From Mycobacterium shimoidei (GTDB taxonomy: Bacteria; Actinomycetota; Actinomycetes; Mycobacteriales; Mycobacteriaceae): a DNA stretch of 64,000 nt. Under the pieces are notes generated by a model. That model did not search any database. It saw only the letters and a program-made list of their open reading frames with translations, and was not told where the DNA came from. Shown in pieces: positions 8,391 through 16,803 of this stretch. The stretch lies in NCBI GenBank assembly GCA_002101905.1, contig LQPU01000028.1, forward strand, positions 248,001 to 312,000, written 5' to 3'. Position 1 is the first letter of the stretch; each line of letters begins with the position of its first letter. The translations under genes and the position numbers were made by a program.

Positions 8391-10280
8391 TCAGATCGCC
8401 GGCGGAACCGGGCAGTGCAGCACAGCGCACACGGTGCGGACCAGCTCGGCTTCCTCTTGAGTGACGGTCCGGTCGGCCATGACGGTCGCCATGACGGCGT
8501 GCACCAGCGCGGCCTTGTCGTCGCCCTCAAGCCCGTCGATCACCGGCCACACGCGTTCGAGCTCGAACACGTCGCGAACCGGCATGAACGCGATCCGCGC
8601 GTGCGGGTAGGCCACTGAGATCCCAGCCTGAAATGCCGCGGAAGCGGCCCGGGGATCGCTGTTGCCGGCCTGCGCGAGCAAAGCGATCAGACAGGCGACT
8701 GCGTTTTGGGCGCTGGCCAGGCTTTGCCGCTTGCTCTTCCACGGCGAAGCCGATGTCAACGCCTCGTGCAAGCCGACGAAAACCAATGTGCCAAGGCAGT
8801 ATTCAAAGAGGTCGATCTGACCGTCGGCGTTGATGAGTTCGCCGAGCACGGTAGTCATCAGCTGGGTGTCGCCCTCGGCACGGTTGCGCAGAGCCGGGAA
8901 CGCGATCGACGCGACGGGCAGACGCAGGCTCGGGTCTAAGCGCACCAATTCCCCACCGCACCGCCATGACTCATCGGCGAGTTGTTTGCCGTGATACCGG
9001 GCCACGATCTGATACTGCGCCCGCCGGACATTTTCCTTGCGATCGAAGACGAGGCCGTAGATCAGTGGAACCGCGGTGGCGGGATTGTGCGCAAGGTCGG
9101 CAATTCGCTGCGGGATGGCTTTGTGCATGCGGATTCCCGCGTCATACGACGCGGCGGTCGGATTACCAACGGCCGCTGCGTATTCGCGGGTGTCGACGCG
9201 GCGCGGAGCAGCTCGCTCTACCGGCTGTTCGGCCAAGCCCATCCGCTGATCCTCTTGCAGGCCGTCCGGCGGCTGATGCGACCAGCGCTGCCGCAGCTCA
9301 TCGAGGTTGCTTGGCGTGAAGCCGGGTTCGAGCGCCTGAATGCGTTTGATCAGAGGTGGGTGAGTCGCGTAGAGCGACGACAAGGTCATGCCCTCACCGA
9401 ACAGCATGTGGCTGACGTTTTCGGCTTTCGGGGTGCGCAACCGCGAGCCGGCCTCGAGTCCGCCGATTTTCTTCAGCGCTCCTGCCAATCCGCTTGTCTG
9501 CCGGGTGTATTGGACCGCGGACACGTCCGCGAGATATTCCCGTTGACGACTGACAGCCGCTTTGATCAACCGGCCGAAGAAGACCCCGATCCAGCCGGCC
9601 ACTAGAACAACCAACCCCAAGACCCACAGCGGCAGGGCGTTGTCGCGGCCTCGACCGCGCCCGCTGTCCGAATACCACAGCATGCGACCGACAACCGACA
9701 ACGCGGTGATGCCGGCCAACACGCCGATAAGCCTCAGGCTCAACCGCATATCGCCATTGACGATGTGGCTGAACTCGTGTGCGATCACACCCTGGAGCTC
9801 GTCACGGTTGAGCCGGTCCAGCGAGCCTTGGGTGACGCACACCGCCGCATCGGCCGGCGTGTACCCGGCGGCGAACGCGTTGATCCCGCTCTCCTGTGGC
9901 AGGTAATAGAGCACGGGCACTGGTGTGCTCGATGCGATGGCGATTTCTTCGACGACGTTGCGGTACCGCTTGAGATTTGGATCTGTTGGCATGTCCGGCA
10001 CCCGCACTGCACCCAGGCTTTCGGCAACCTTGGTCCCGCCCCCACGACGCAGCGACAGCGTCTTGACAATCGACACTGTGCCAATCATCAGCAGCACAGC
10101 GGCGCTCACGAAGAGCAAGACGCCGACCAACCGCTCCGGCGTGGCCCGGCCCCCGTACATGATTCCCGCGAGGACAGCGAGATCCACCATCGCGGTGATT
10201 CCCAGTACTGCCAAGATGAATAGCAATACCAACCTTTTCGATGCGCCGCGCATCTGCCGCTGACGCTCGAAGAAGTCCAT
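8391..10280 (-). CDS. Membrane M48-family metallopeptidase (HtpX-like) with C-terminal extension
   Basis: A 629-residue protein. Two N-terminal membrane helices (about 16-42 and 50-74) precede the protease domain with the zinc motif HEFSH (His168, Glu169, His172) and the downstream glutamate in REYLADVSAV. Two further hydrophobic segments lie around 185-245. The long C-terminal part is not protease; its last 50 residues (DKAALVHAVMATVMADRTVT) look TerB-like. HtpX-type enzymes degrade damaged membrane proteins. The gene begins 7 nt after the LemA gene, a common pairing in bacteria that suggests one functional unit. Confidence 0.85.
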   Translation of the reverse strand: MDFFERQRQMRGASKRLVLLFILAVLGITAMVDLAVLAGIMYGGRATPERLVGVLLFVSAAVLLMIGTVSIVKTLSLRRGGGTKVAESLGAVRVPDMPTDPNLKRYRNVVEEIAIASSTPVPVLYYLPQESGINAFAAGYTPADAAVCVTQGSLDRLNRDELQGVIAHEFSHIVNGDMRLSLRLIGVLAGITALSVVGRMLWYSDSGRGRGRDNALPLWVLGLVVLVAGWIGVFFGRLIKAAVSRQREYLADVSAVQYTRQTSGLAGALKKIGGLEAGSRLRTPKAENVSHMLFGEGMTLSSLYATHPPLIKRIQALEPGFTPSNLDELRQRWSHQPPDGLQEDQRMGLAEQPVERAAPRRVDTREYAAAVGNPTAASYDAGIRMHKAIPQRIADLAHNPATAVPLIYGLVFDRKENVRRAQYQIVARYHGKQLADESWRCGGELVRLDPSLRLPVASIAFPALRNRAEGDTQLMTTVLGELINADGQIDLFEYCLGTLVFVGLHEALTSASPWKSKRQSLASAQNAVACLIALLAQAGNSDPRAASAAFQAGISVAYPHARIAFMPVRDVFELERVWPVIDGLEGDDKAALVHAVMATVMADRTVTQEEAELVRTVCAVLHCPVPPAI

Positions 10281-10287
10281 CGCCTAA

Positions 10288-10905
10288 TCAGAACTCAACG
10301 TGCGGGACTTCACGCACCTCCGGACCGGTCACCTCCAGCGGTGCTGCCGCGGTGAAGCCGAACATGCCCGCGAACAGGGCAGCCGGGAACACTTCGCGCT
10401 TGTTGTTGTAACTCATGACCGCGTCGTTGTATGCCTGGCGGGCGAACGCGACGCGGTTCTCCGTCGAGGTCAGTTCCTCCGAAAGCTGCATCATGTTCTG
10501 GTTGGCTTTGAGGTCGGGATACGCCTCGCTCAACGCGAACAGCCTGCCGAGCGCTCCACTTAGCGCGCCCTCGGAGGCTGCCAGCTGACCCATCGCATCG
10601 GGATCGCCCGGCTTGGCGGTGGCTGCCGCCTGTGCAGAAATGGCGGAGTTGCGCGCTTGGATGATCGCTTCGAGCGTGCCGCGCTCGTGCGCCAGGTAGG
10701 CCTTGGCGGTTTCGACGAGGTTCGGGATCAGGTCGTGCCGCCGGGTCAGCTGAACGTCGATCTGCGCGAACGCGTTCTTGTAGCCGTTCCGCGAACGGAC
10801 CAATCCGTTGTAGACGCTCAGCGCAACTATCACGAGGATCGCGACGATTACGCCGACGACAATAAGGGCGATGACCACGTGCTCCACCTTTGCTCTCGAC
10901 ACCAA
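10288..10905 (-). CDS. LemA-family membrane protein
   Basis: A protein of about 200 residues. One N-terminal membrane helix (VVIALIVVGVIVAILVIVAL) is followed by the LemA signature region (YNGLVRSRNGYKNAFAQIDV, RRHDLIPNLVETAKAYLAHE) and coiled helices. The frame opens with TTG at 10905. A GTG at 10878 preceded by AGGTGGAG would give a shorter protein and is an equally good start. LemA proteins are membrane-anchored partners often encoded next to M48 proteases or TPM proteins, as here. The biochemical role is not known. Confidence 0.85.
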   Translation of the reverse strand: MVSRAKVEHVVIALIVVGVIVAILVIVALSVYNGLVRSRNGYKNAFAQIDVQLTRRHDLIPNLVETAKAYLAHERGTLEAIIQARNSAISAQAAATAKPGDPDAMGQLAASEGALSGALGRLFALSEAYPDLKANQNMMQLSEELTSTENRVAFARQAYNDAVMSYNNKREVFPAALFAGMFGFTAAAPLEVTGPEVREVPHVEF

Positions 10906-11003
10906 CGGTTCTCAACATGGTCGCTCAGATGGTCGTGCGATAGAGAGCAAATAGGCACTTTCCAACTGGAGCGAGACTCGCTAGTTTCTTCTGAGTCGCT
11001 CTG

Positions 11004-11765
11004 CTAACTTGCAGGCGCCTTGAGGCTCAAGTAAGCCACTATCCCCTGAGCCACCGCCGCCGCGAATTTCGCGCGCCCTTCGGGACTGCCCATTTGAGCG
11101 GCCTCGTCGGCGTTCTTCATGTTGCCGAGCTCGACTAAGACCGCCGGGTATTCGGCTAGATTCAGTCCGGCAAGGTCGGCGCGGCCATACAGACCGTTCG
11201 ACCCAACATAGGTCGATGGCTGCAGGTCGGCCGCGGCCAGCGAATCACGCATGGTTTCCGCCAACTGCACGGCGGGTCCGGCCTGCACGTCGTTGAGCGG
11301 CGGACTGGAGTAGTTCACGTGGAATCCGCGGCCGGTTGGCGGTCCCGCGTCGGCGTGGATACTGACAATCGCGTCCGGGTGCATCGCGTTCGCCAATGCA
11401 GCCCGCTGATCGACGCAGGGCCCCACGGAATTGTCGTCATCCCGGGACATTTGAGTACGCACACCCATCTGGCTGAGCGCGTCGCGGACACGCAGCGCGA
11501 CGTCCCAATTGAAGGCATGCTCGGCATGGCCGCCGTCGGTCGCGGTGCCACTGGTGTTGCACTCTTTCGTGCCCCCGCGCCCGTTCGGGACCTGCCGTGT
11601 CAACGACGAGTCGGCCACACCGTTGTGGCCCGCATCTAAAAACACCGTCGTTCCAGCGATATTCGGCGCCGCTGATGCGCGCGGTTCAATTCCGGCCGTC
11701 ATGGCGACACCCGCAACCACTAGTGCGATGGCGATCAATCTGACTGACACTAATGACGGTCCCAC
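11004..11765 (-). CDS. ami1: N-acetylmuramoyl-L-alanine amidase, Amidase_3 (Ami1/Rv3717 type)
   Basis: A 253-residue exported zinc amidase. A signal peptide spans about residues 1-32. The catalytic domain shows FLDAGHNG (first zinc His), a Glu in the GHAEHAFNW segment, SIHADAG (third ligand) and the catalytic Glu in VLVELGNMKN. It aligns well with M. tuberculosis Rv3717 (Ami1), which cleaves the peptide stem from muramic acid during cell separation. It also keeps the GGTKECNTSGT region characteristic of that enzyme. The frame starts with GTG at 11765, inside the end of the upstream DUF1906 gene (16-nt overlap); internal GTG codons are possible alternatives. Confidence 0.85.
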   Translation of the reverse strand: MGPSLVSVRLIAIALVVAGVAMTAGIEPRASAAPNIAGTTVFLDAGHNGVADSSLTRQVPNGRGGTKECNTSGTATDGGHAEHAFNWDVALRVRDALSQMGVRTQMSRDDDNSVGPCVDQRAALANAMHPDAIVSIHADAGPPTGRGFHVNYSSPPLNDVQAGPAVQLAETMRDSLAAADLQPSTYVGSNGLYGRADLAGLNLAEYPAVLVELGNMKNADEAAQMGSPEGRAKFAAAVAQGIVAYLSLKAPAS

Positions 11766-12544
11766 TGCCCGAAATCGGCTGCAAGCACATCGTCGACGTC
11801 CACGTGAATGCCGCCCAGCAGAGGACCCGGGCTCGACGGGGTGTTGACCACCGCCTGATAGAGCACCGCCCGGGATTCGCGCTCACCGTGTGACCACGCC
11901 GCGGTCTGCCACGCCCACCAGTGGCCTGCAGTAGTGGAGCGCCCGATGACGCCGTCTTCGATTGCCCACCCACACGCCCGTGAATGCCCATAGATACCGG
12001 TGCGATCAACACCGAGCACCGAATTGATGCCTCGAAACCACTCGACCGCAACGCTTTTCCATGTTTTGAGGTCGATGTCCTCATCGACACTGAAGAAGAT
12101 CGGCGCCGAAGCGCCACCTCCGGCCGCAGCGTGTAGTCGTTGAGCCGTCTGAGCGTCTGCGAGGCCGCCGTCACGGCCGCGGGTGAAATCCGATGGATCC
12201 GGCCAACCAGGCTTGCCGTATTGGAAGTTACTGACGATCTGAAGTCCGGCCGTGCGTAGCTCATCCGCGTACTGACGGGTGACCGGCTTGAAATCGAAAT
12301 TTGCACCCGGCCGGGACTCGGATACAAAGACCACTGCGCCGTCGTAACCCGCGGCCTTGATCTGATCGGCCGGGACCAGTCGTTCGGTGAAATCGATCAG
12401 CTTGCCGCTTGCGGCAAAAGCCCGCGGGGCGTCGAACACGGCGGCCAGCGTTCCCGAGCCCGCAAGAATTGGCGACAACAAGGCAGATTTGAGGACTTCG
12501 CGCCGCGAAAAGACCAGCCGCCGGTCAGGCTTTCGAGCAAGCAC
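11750..12544 (-). CDS. Tat-exported DUF1906 (Rv2525c-like) glycoside-hydrolase-fold protein
   Basis: A 264-residue protein. Residues 12-45 form a twin-arginine signal (SRREVLKSALLSP followed by a hydrophobic stretch and AFAAS). The mature part matches the DUF1906 TIM-barrel family typified by M. tuberculosis Rv2525c, a Tat substrate linked to cell-wall homeostasis: YDGAVVFVSESRPG, the acidic pair SVDEDIDL and GIYGHSRACGW. It overlaps ami1 by 16 nt, so both cell-wall proteins are made from one message. The kinase gene lies just upstream on the same strand. A 19-bp piece of its Tat-signal coding region recurs at 15833. Confidence 0.8.
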   Translation of the reverse strand: MLARKPDRRLVFSRREVLKSALLSPILAGSGTLAAVFDAPRAFAASGKLIDFTERLVPADQIKAAGYDGAVVFVSESRPGANFDFKPVTRQYADELRTAGLQIVSNFQYGKPGWPDPSDFTRGRDGGLADAQTAQRLHAAAGGGASAPIFFSVDEDIDLKTWKSVAVEWFRGINSVLGVDRTGIYGHSRACGWAIEDGVIGRSTTAGHWWAWQTAAWSHGERESRAVLYQAVVNTPSSPGPLLGGIHVDVDDVLAADFGQWDRH

Positions 12545-12580
12545 TCGTCACCTCAATCGTCATCTGCGTCTTGTCAAGCA

Positions 12581-14260
12581 TTACTCCGCCGGCAGCTTGA
12601 GCACCCGATTATCAATGAAGTCGGTGACGTAGACACTGCACGCGTGGTCCAAGGCCACACCGACAGGACCCTTGAGGCCGGTAAACGGTAACTCGACCTG
12701 GCTGCTCGACCCCGCCGGAAGTTTGAGCACTCGGGCGTTGAGGTTGTCGGCGACGTAGACGTTGCCGGCAATGTCCGCGGCCACACCATAGGGGTTGTTC
12801 AGCCCGGTGAACGGGAGCTCGACCTGGGTGTTCGATGCGGTAATCAGTTTGAGCACGCGGTTGTTCGTGGAGTCGGTGACGTAGACATCGCCGGCAACGT
12901 CCACTGCCACCGCGTTGGGAAAGCGTAGGCCGGTAAATGGCAGCTCAGTCGGGGTGTCCGAGTTCGCGGCCAGTTGCAAAACCCGGTTGTTGGTGGCGTC
13001 GGCGATGTAGACGTTGCCGGCCGCGTCGATTGCCACGCCTAGCGGCAAGACCAGGCCGGTGAACGGCAGGTCGACCGGTTCGGTCGAGCCCGCCGGCAGT
13101 TTCAGCACCCGGTTGCTGTAGTCGGTGAGGTAGACATGGCGGTCGATGTCCACCGTGAGACTCGCCGGACCAGTCAGACCGGTGAACGGCAGCTCGACCT
13201 GCGTGTTCGAACCTGCGGGCAATCTGAGCACCCGCACGTTACTGAAGTCGGCGACGTAGACGTCGCCGGCGAGGTCCACCGCAACCCCCGAGGGATTGAT
13301 CAGGGCGGTGAATGGGAGCACCTCCTGCGATGGCAACGGACGATCCACAGTTGGCGTGCTGGCCGGGATCGTGTCTGCGAGATTTCGGCCCGAAGCAGTG
13401 AGTGCGCGCTGGGCGGCAACGGCCAGCTCGCGGGCGCTGGCGTAGCGATCAGCCGGCTTTTTGGCCATCCCCCGCGCGATGACCTCGTCAAAACCCTCCG
13501 GGATGTGTGGTCGTCGTTGGCACGGGCGCGGGATCGGCGCCGTCAGATGCGCGGTGATCAGCGCGGGCAGATCCCCGGTCGCGTATGGCGGGCAGCCGGT
13601 CAGGCACTCATACAGCACACACGCAAGGGCGTAGATATCGGTGCTGTGACTCACCTCGGCGTGGCTGAGACGCTCAGGAGCCATGTAGGCAAACGTGCCC
13701 ATCGTGGTACCAGAGCTGGTGAGGCTGGCGTCATTGGCGGCATTGGCGAGCCCGAAATCCACCAGGCAAGCGAAGTCATCCGCGGTGAGCAGGATGTTGG
13801 CCGGTTTGACGTCGCGGTGCACCATCTGGGCGTTGTGGGCGGCATCGAGAGCGGCCGCGACCTGGCGCACGATCGCCACCGCCCGGGGCGGGCTCAGCGG
13901 TCCCTCGTTGGCCAGCACATCCTGAAGGTCGGTGCCCTCGACCAGGCGCATGTCGATGTAGAGCTGACCGTCGATTTCCCCGCAGTGATGGATGGGCACA
14001 ACGTGCGGGTCGTGCAACCGTCCGGCATGCCGGGCCTCCCGGAACAGCCGCTCTCTGAACACCTCGTTTCGCGAATACGGAGCCGTGATCAATTTCAAAG
14101 CGACCAGGCGGTCCATCACGGTGTCTTCAGCCTCATACACGTCGCCGAACCCGCCGCTGCCCAGCAGCCGCCTAAGCAGATAGTGGCCGAACCGTGAACC
14201 CGCCCGCGGCCCCAGCGGGCCATCAGCCGGCTCGTTCACTACGCGATCACCCCTCAGCAT
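12581..14260 (-). CDS. PknD-like Ser/Thr kinase fused to an NHL-type beta-propeller, without a membrane helix
   Basis: A 559-residue protein. The kinase domain carries the glycine loop GSGGFG (34-39), Lys56, HRD (148-150), DFG (168-170) and APE. The C-terminal 250 residues are six repeats of the form ELPFTGL..P.GVAVD..GDVYVAD..NNRVLKL, an NHL-like propeller. In M. tuberculosis PknD a transmembrane helix separates kinase and propeller; here the linker (about residues 280-310) is polar and I see no helix, so the sensor would be cytosolic. A larger frame opens at 15136, but the ATG at 14260 gives a normal kinase N-terminus (GTG at 14239 is also possible). It is divergent from an EmbR-like gene, a probable phospho-target. 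Confidence 0.85.
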   Translation of the reverse strand: MLRGDRVVNEPADGPLGPRAGSRFGHYLLRRLLGSGGFGDVYEAEDTVMDRLVALKLITAPYSRNEVFRERLFREARHAGRLHDPHVVPIHHCGEIDGQLYIDMRLVEGTDLQDVLANEGPLSPPRAVAIVRQVAAALDAAHNAQMVHRDVKPANILLTADDFACLVDFGLANAANDASLTSSGTTMGTFAYMAPERLSHAEVSHSTDIYALACVLYECLTGCPPYATGDLPALITAHLTAPIPRPCQRRPHIPEGFDEVIARGMAKKPADRYASARELAVAAQRALTASGRNLADTIPASTPTVDRPLPSQEVLPFTALINPSGVAVDLAGDVYVADFSNVRVLRLPAGSNTQVELPFTGLTGPASLTVDIDRHVYLTDYSNRVLKLPAGSTEPVDLPFTGLVLPLGVAIDAAGNVYIADATNNRVLQLAANSDTPTELPFTGLRFPNAVAVDVAGDVYVTDSTNNRVLKLITASNTQVELPFTGLNNPYGVAADIAGNVYVADNLNARVLKLPAGSSSQVELPFTGLKGPVGVALDHACSVYVTDFIDNRVLKLPAE

Positions 14261-14488
14261 GCGACGGTCGAAAACCTTCAGGCCATCAAGTATGCGATCG
14301 CCTACCGACACCGAAGACAATTTCGGGAACCTGCTGGCAATAACAGTTGGTTGGATATGAATATGCGACCCGGTGCAGTTATTTGCGCCGCTCGTTCGGA
14401 ATTTTGCGATCGAGCCCGAAGTGGACGCGGGGCGCAGCAGAATGGGAGAACCCGAGCCCCCCGGTTGGACTGAAAGGCTGGTAACGCA

Positions 14489-15622
14489 ATGGGGGAGTCC
14501 GGTCTGGACTTCGGCGTTTTGGGACCGCTGCAGCTGAGCGCGAACGGCACCCCCGTGGCGTTGGGCGCCCCGAAACAGCGCGCGGTGCTCGCCATGCTCG
14601 TGCTGAACCGCAATCGACCTGTTGGTGTCGAGGAATTGATCGATGCCGTGTGGGACGAATCGCCGATACCGGCAGCGCGCGCAACCATCCAGTCCTATGT
14701 ATCCAACCTGCGCCGAGTTTTGTGCAGCGCCGGGTACGACGGGCGCAGCCTGCTGGCCAGCGCACCGCCGGGGTATCGACTCAACATCGCAGATCCTGAT
14801 TGCGATCTGGGGCGTTTCATCGCCGCAAAGACCGCGGGAGTAAACGCGGCCGCTGCAGGACGATTCGAACACGCCAGCCGCCATCTGGCAGACGCGCTGG
14901 CCGAATGGCGCGGGCCGGTCCTCGAAGACCTGCGTGATTTTGCTTTCGTCGAGCGATGGACCCCCGCGCTGACCGAAGACAAACTGCTCGCGTACACCGC
15001 CTTCGCCGAAGCTGAAATCGCATGCGGACGCGCCTACGGCATTATCGGTGAGCTCGAAAAACTCACCACCGAAAACCCTTACCGTGAACCGCTGTGGCAG
15101 CAGCTGATCACCGCTTATTACGACGCCAAACGCCAATCCGACGCTCTGGACGCCTACCAGCGACTAAAAGCGACGCTGGCCGACGAATTGGGCATCGACC
15201 CCAATCCCGCGGTCAATGCCTTGTATGAACGGATCCTGCGCCAAGAACCCTTAGACACCAAACGAGCCGCACAAACCAGCGCCGTGAAGACCATTGCCAC
15301 CTCCGCAGTGCCCATGGCGCAGCCCCGTCAAGATGCGGTGGCAGAGCTGTGCGACACCGCCGGACGCCGCTACCCCCTGGAATCGGCGGACACCCGGATC
15401 GGGCGTCTCGCGGACAACGACATCGTCCTGGGCGACCAGGAAATCAGCCGCCACCACGCCGTAATCATCGACACCGGAACGAAGTTCATGATTATCGATC
15501 TACGATCGGCCAACGGCGTCGAGGTGCGGGGCCAGCGGATCGCCGCCAGCGCGGACCTCTCCGACGGCGACCGCATCCGGATCGGGCACCACGAGTTCGT
15601 CTTCCACGTTCGTCCGCGCTAG
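14489..15622 (+). CDS. EmbR-like transcriptional regulator: OmpR-type HTH, BTAD and FHA domains
   Basis: A 377-residue SARP/AfsR-family regulator. It has a winged-helix DNA-binding domain (FGVLGPLQLSANG, AVWDESPIPAARATIQSYVS), then a bacterial transcriptional activation domain of TPR-like helices to about residue 255. A C-terminal FHA domain follows from about 285 with the phosphothreonine-binding residues in IGRLADNDIVL, EISRHHA and SANGVEV. M. tuberculosis EmbR has this architecture, is phosphorylated by Ser/Thr kinases and activates embCAB. This gene faces the kinase gene across 228 bp, so it probably forms a kinase/FHA-regulator pair. The ATG follows a purine-poor spacer; the start is supported by the conserved N-terminus. 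Confidence 0.85.
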   Translation: MGESGLDFGVLGPLQLSANGTPVALGAPKQRAVLAMLVLNRNRPVGVEELIDAVWDESPIPAARATIQSYVSNLRRVLCSAGYDGRSLLASAPPGYRLNIADPDCDLGRFIAAKTAGVNAAAAGRFEHASRHLADALAEWRGPVLEDLRDFAFVERWTPALTEDKLLAYTAFAEAEIACGRAYGIIGELEKLTTENPYREPLWQQLITAYYDAKRQSDALDAYQRLKATLADELGIDPNPAVNALYERILRQEPLDTKRAAQTSAVKTIATSAVPMAQPRQDAVAELCDTAGRRYPLESADTRIGRLADNDIVLGDQEISRHHAVIIDTGTKFMIIDLRSANGVEVRGQRIAASADLSDGDRIRIGHHEFVFHVRPR

Positions 15623-15832
15623 AGAAAGTCCGCGCCCAACTCTGCTGGTCGCGTCCGGCACCGCCGCCGCAAGAATTTCTCAAGGATCTGTTGAGAACCT
15701 CTCAATGTGCGTGCCGGGACCTATCGGTGCTCGCCCAAGGGTGTGCTGGCACCCGGCTGAGGAGGGGTCTGCCGGGTGTCATCCCCAAGCTAGCGCTGAG
15801 GTCTGCAGACGCTCGAGAAATGGTGGCATAAA

Positions 15833-15851
15833 GCAGATTTGAGGACTTCGC
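15833..15851 (-). repeat. 19-bp repeat of a DUF1906 Tat-signal coding segment
   Basis: The sequence GCAGATTTGAGGACTTCGC occurs here and at 12483-12501, where it encodes part of the twin-arginine signal (RREVLKSA) of the DUF1906 protein on the minus strand. Similarity continues weakly for about 10 nt. It is either a decayed remnant of a duplicated DUF1906 5' end or chance; a 19-bp exact match in 64 kb favours common origin. It lies in the 264-bp gap between the EmbR-like and amidase genes. Confidence 0.5.
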
Positions 15852-15886
15852 CTCGCGACGGAAAACTCCGTCCGTATCGTGAGGCC

Positions 15887-16693
15887 ATGGATGCGCCTGG
15901 CCCCGAACGGCCCGACCACTGCCCGGATTGCGTCAACCGTCGTCAGCTGCTGCGCCTGGCGGGCAGCGTCGGTTTGGCGTCAATGGTCAGCGCCTGCTCG
16001 ACCGCGACCACACCGCGAACGGACCGTGTCTCAGCGTCTCCCGTCGGCCTGACGACCAGACCGGCAGCACCCGTCACACCGCACCCGCTTGCCCCGAGCA
16101 CCGGTTCACCGCTACTGCTGTGCCGGGATGCATGGGGCGCGCGCCCCGCCCGCCCCGGGGGAAGGCGCCACACCATCACCCGTTTGACTCTCCACCACGA
16201 GGCCGTGGTCCTCGGCGAAAACCGTAATGCCCCAGGCCGGTTGCGCCAGGACCAGCGATACCACCAGGACCAGCTGGGCTGGATCGACATCGCATATCAC
16301 GTCGGCGTCGACCGTGATGGCAACATCTACGAGCTGCGGAGCACCGAGCTTGCCGGCGACACCGCGACGGACTACGACACCACCGGCCATTTTTTGGTCC
16401 TGTGCGAAGGCGACTTCGATCAAGAAACCGTGTCGGAGGCACAGCTTCACAGCACCGCTGCTGCGTTCGCATGGGCCGCCCAGACCTTCGGGGTCACGAG
16501 CGCCACGCTGGCCGGGCACCGGGACCTGGCCCGGACGTCGTGCCCGGGCGCAAACCTCTATGCCCACCTCGCCTCCGGTGACCTCAAACGCCGCATCGAT
16601 GGCCTGCTTGCCGCCGGCCGGGTGGATCTACAGCGCTATTGCGGGCCCGACGCTGCCGCACGAGTCGCAGCGATCGAGAACGGCGGCCCGTGA
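15887..16693 (+). CDS. Tat-lipoprotein N-acetylmuramoyl-L-alanine amidase (Amidase_2/PGRP fold)
   Basis: A 268-residue exported amidase. The N-terminus has a twin-arginine signal (NRRQLLRLAG) ending in a lipobox-like VSAC, so it is probably a lipoprotein. A Ser/Pro/Thr-rich linker leads to the PGRP-like domain with TRLTLHHEA (zinc His), DIAYHVGVDRDG, AGHRDLARTSCPG (zinc His and Cys) and a conserved Tyr/Trp core. Such enzymes cut the lactyl-peptide bond in peptidoglycan. The ATG at 15887 is preferred to a frame opening at 15839 because it directly precedes a normal Tat signal. It joins ami1, DUF1906 and the kinase/EmbR pair in a cell-wall neighbourhood. Confidence 0.8.
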   Translation: MDAPGPERPDHCPDCVNRRQLLRLAGSVGLASMVSACSTATTPRTDRVSASPVGLTTRPAAPVTPHPLAPSTGSPLLLCRDAWGARPARPGGRRHTITRLTLHHEAVVLGENRNAPGRLRQDQRYHQDQLGWIDIAYHVGVDRDGNIYELRSTELAGDTATDYDTTGHFLVLCEGDFDQETVSEAQLHSTAAAFAWAAQTFGVTSATLAGHRDLARTSCPGANLYAHLASGDLKRRIDGLLAAGRVDLQRYCGPDAAARVAAIENGGP

Positions 16694-16803
16694 CGAAGTC
16701 GTATCCCAGCAACTAAATACCGACGCAGCTCACGCCCACTATTCTTGGCACTCAGAATTGTCAGCAAATCGGGGCGCTCAGACCCTGGATCGGCGGTGCT
16801 CGG

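Noticed and set aside
14261..15136. 292-residue N-terminal extension of the kinase frame
   Set aside because: It runs antisense through the EmbR-like gene; the kinase has a normal start at 14260.
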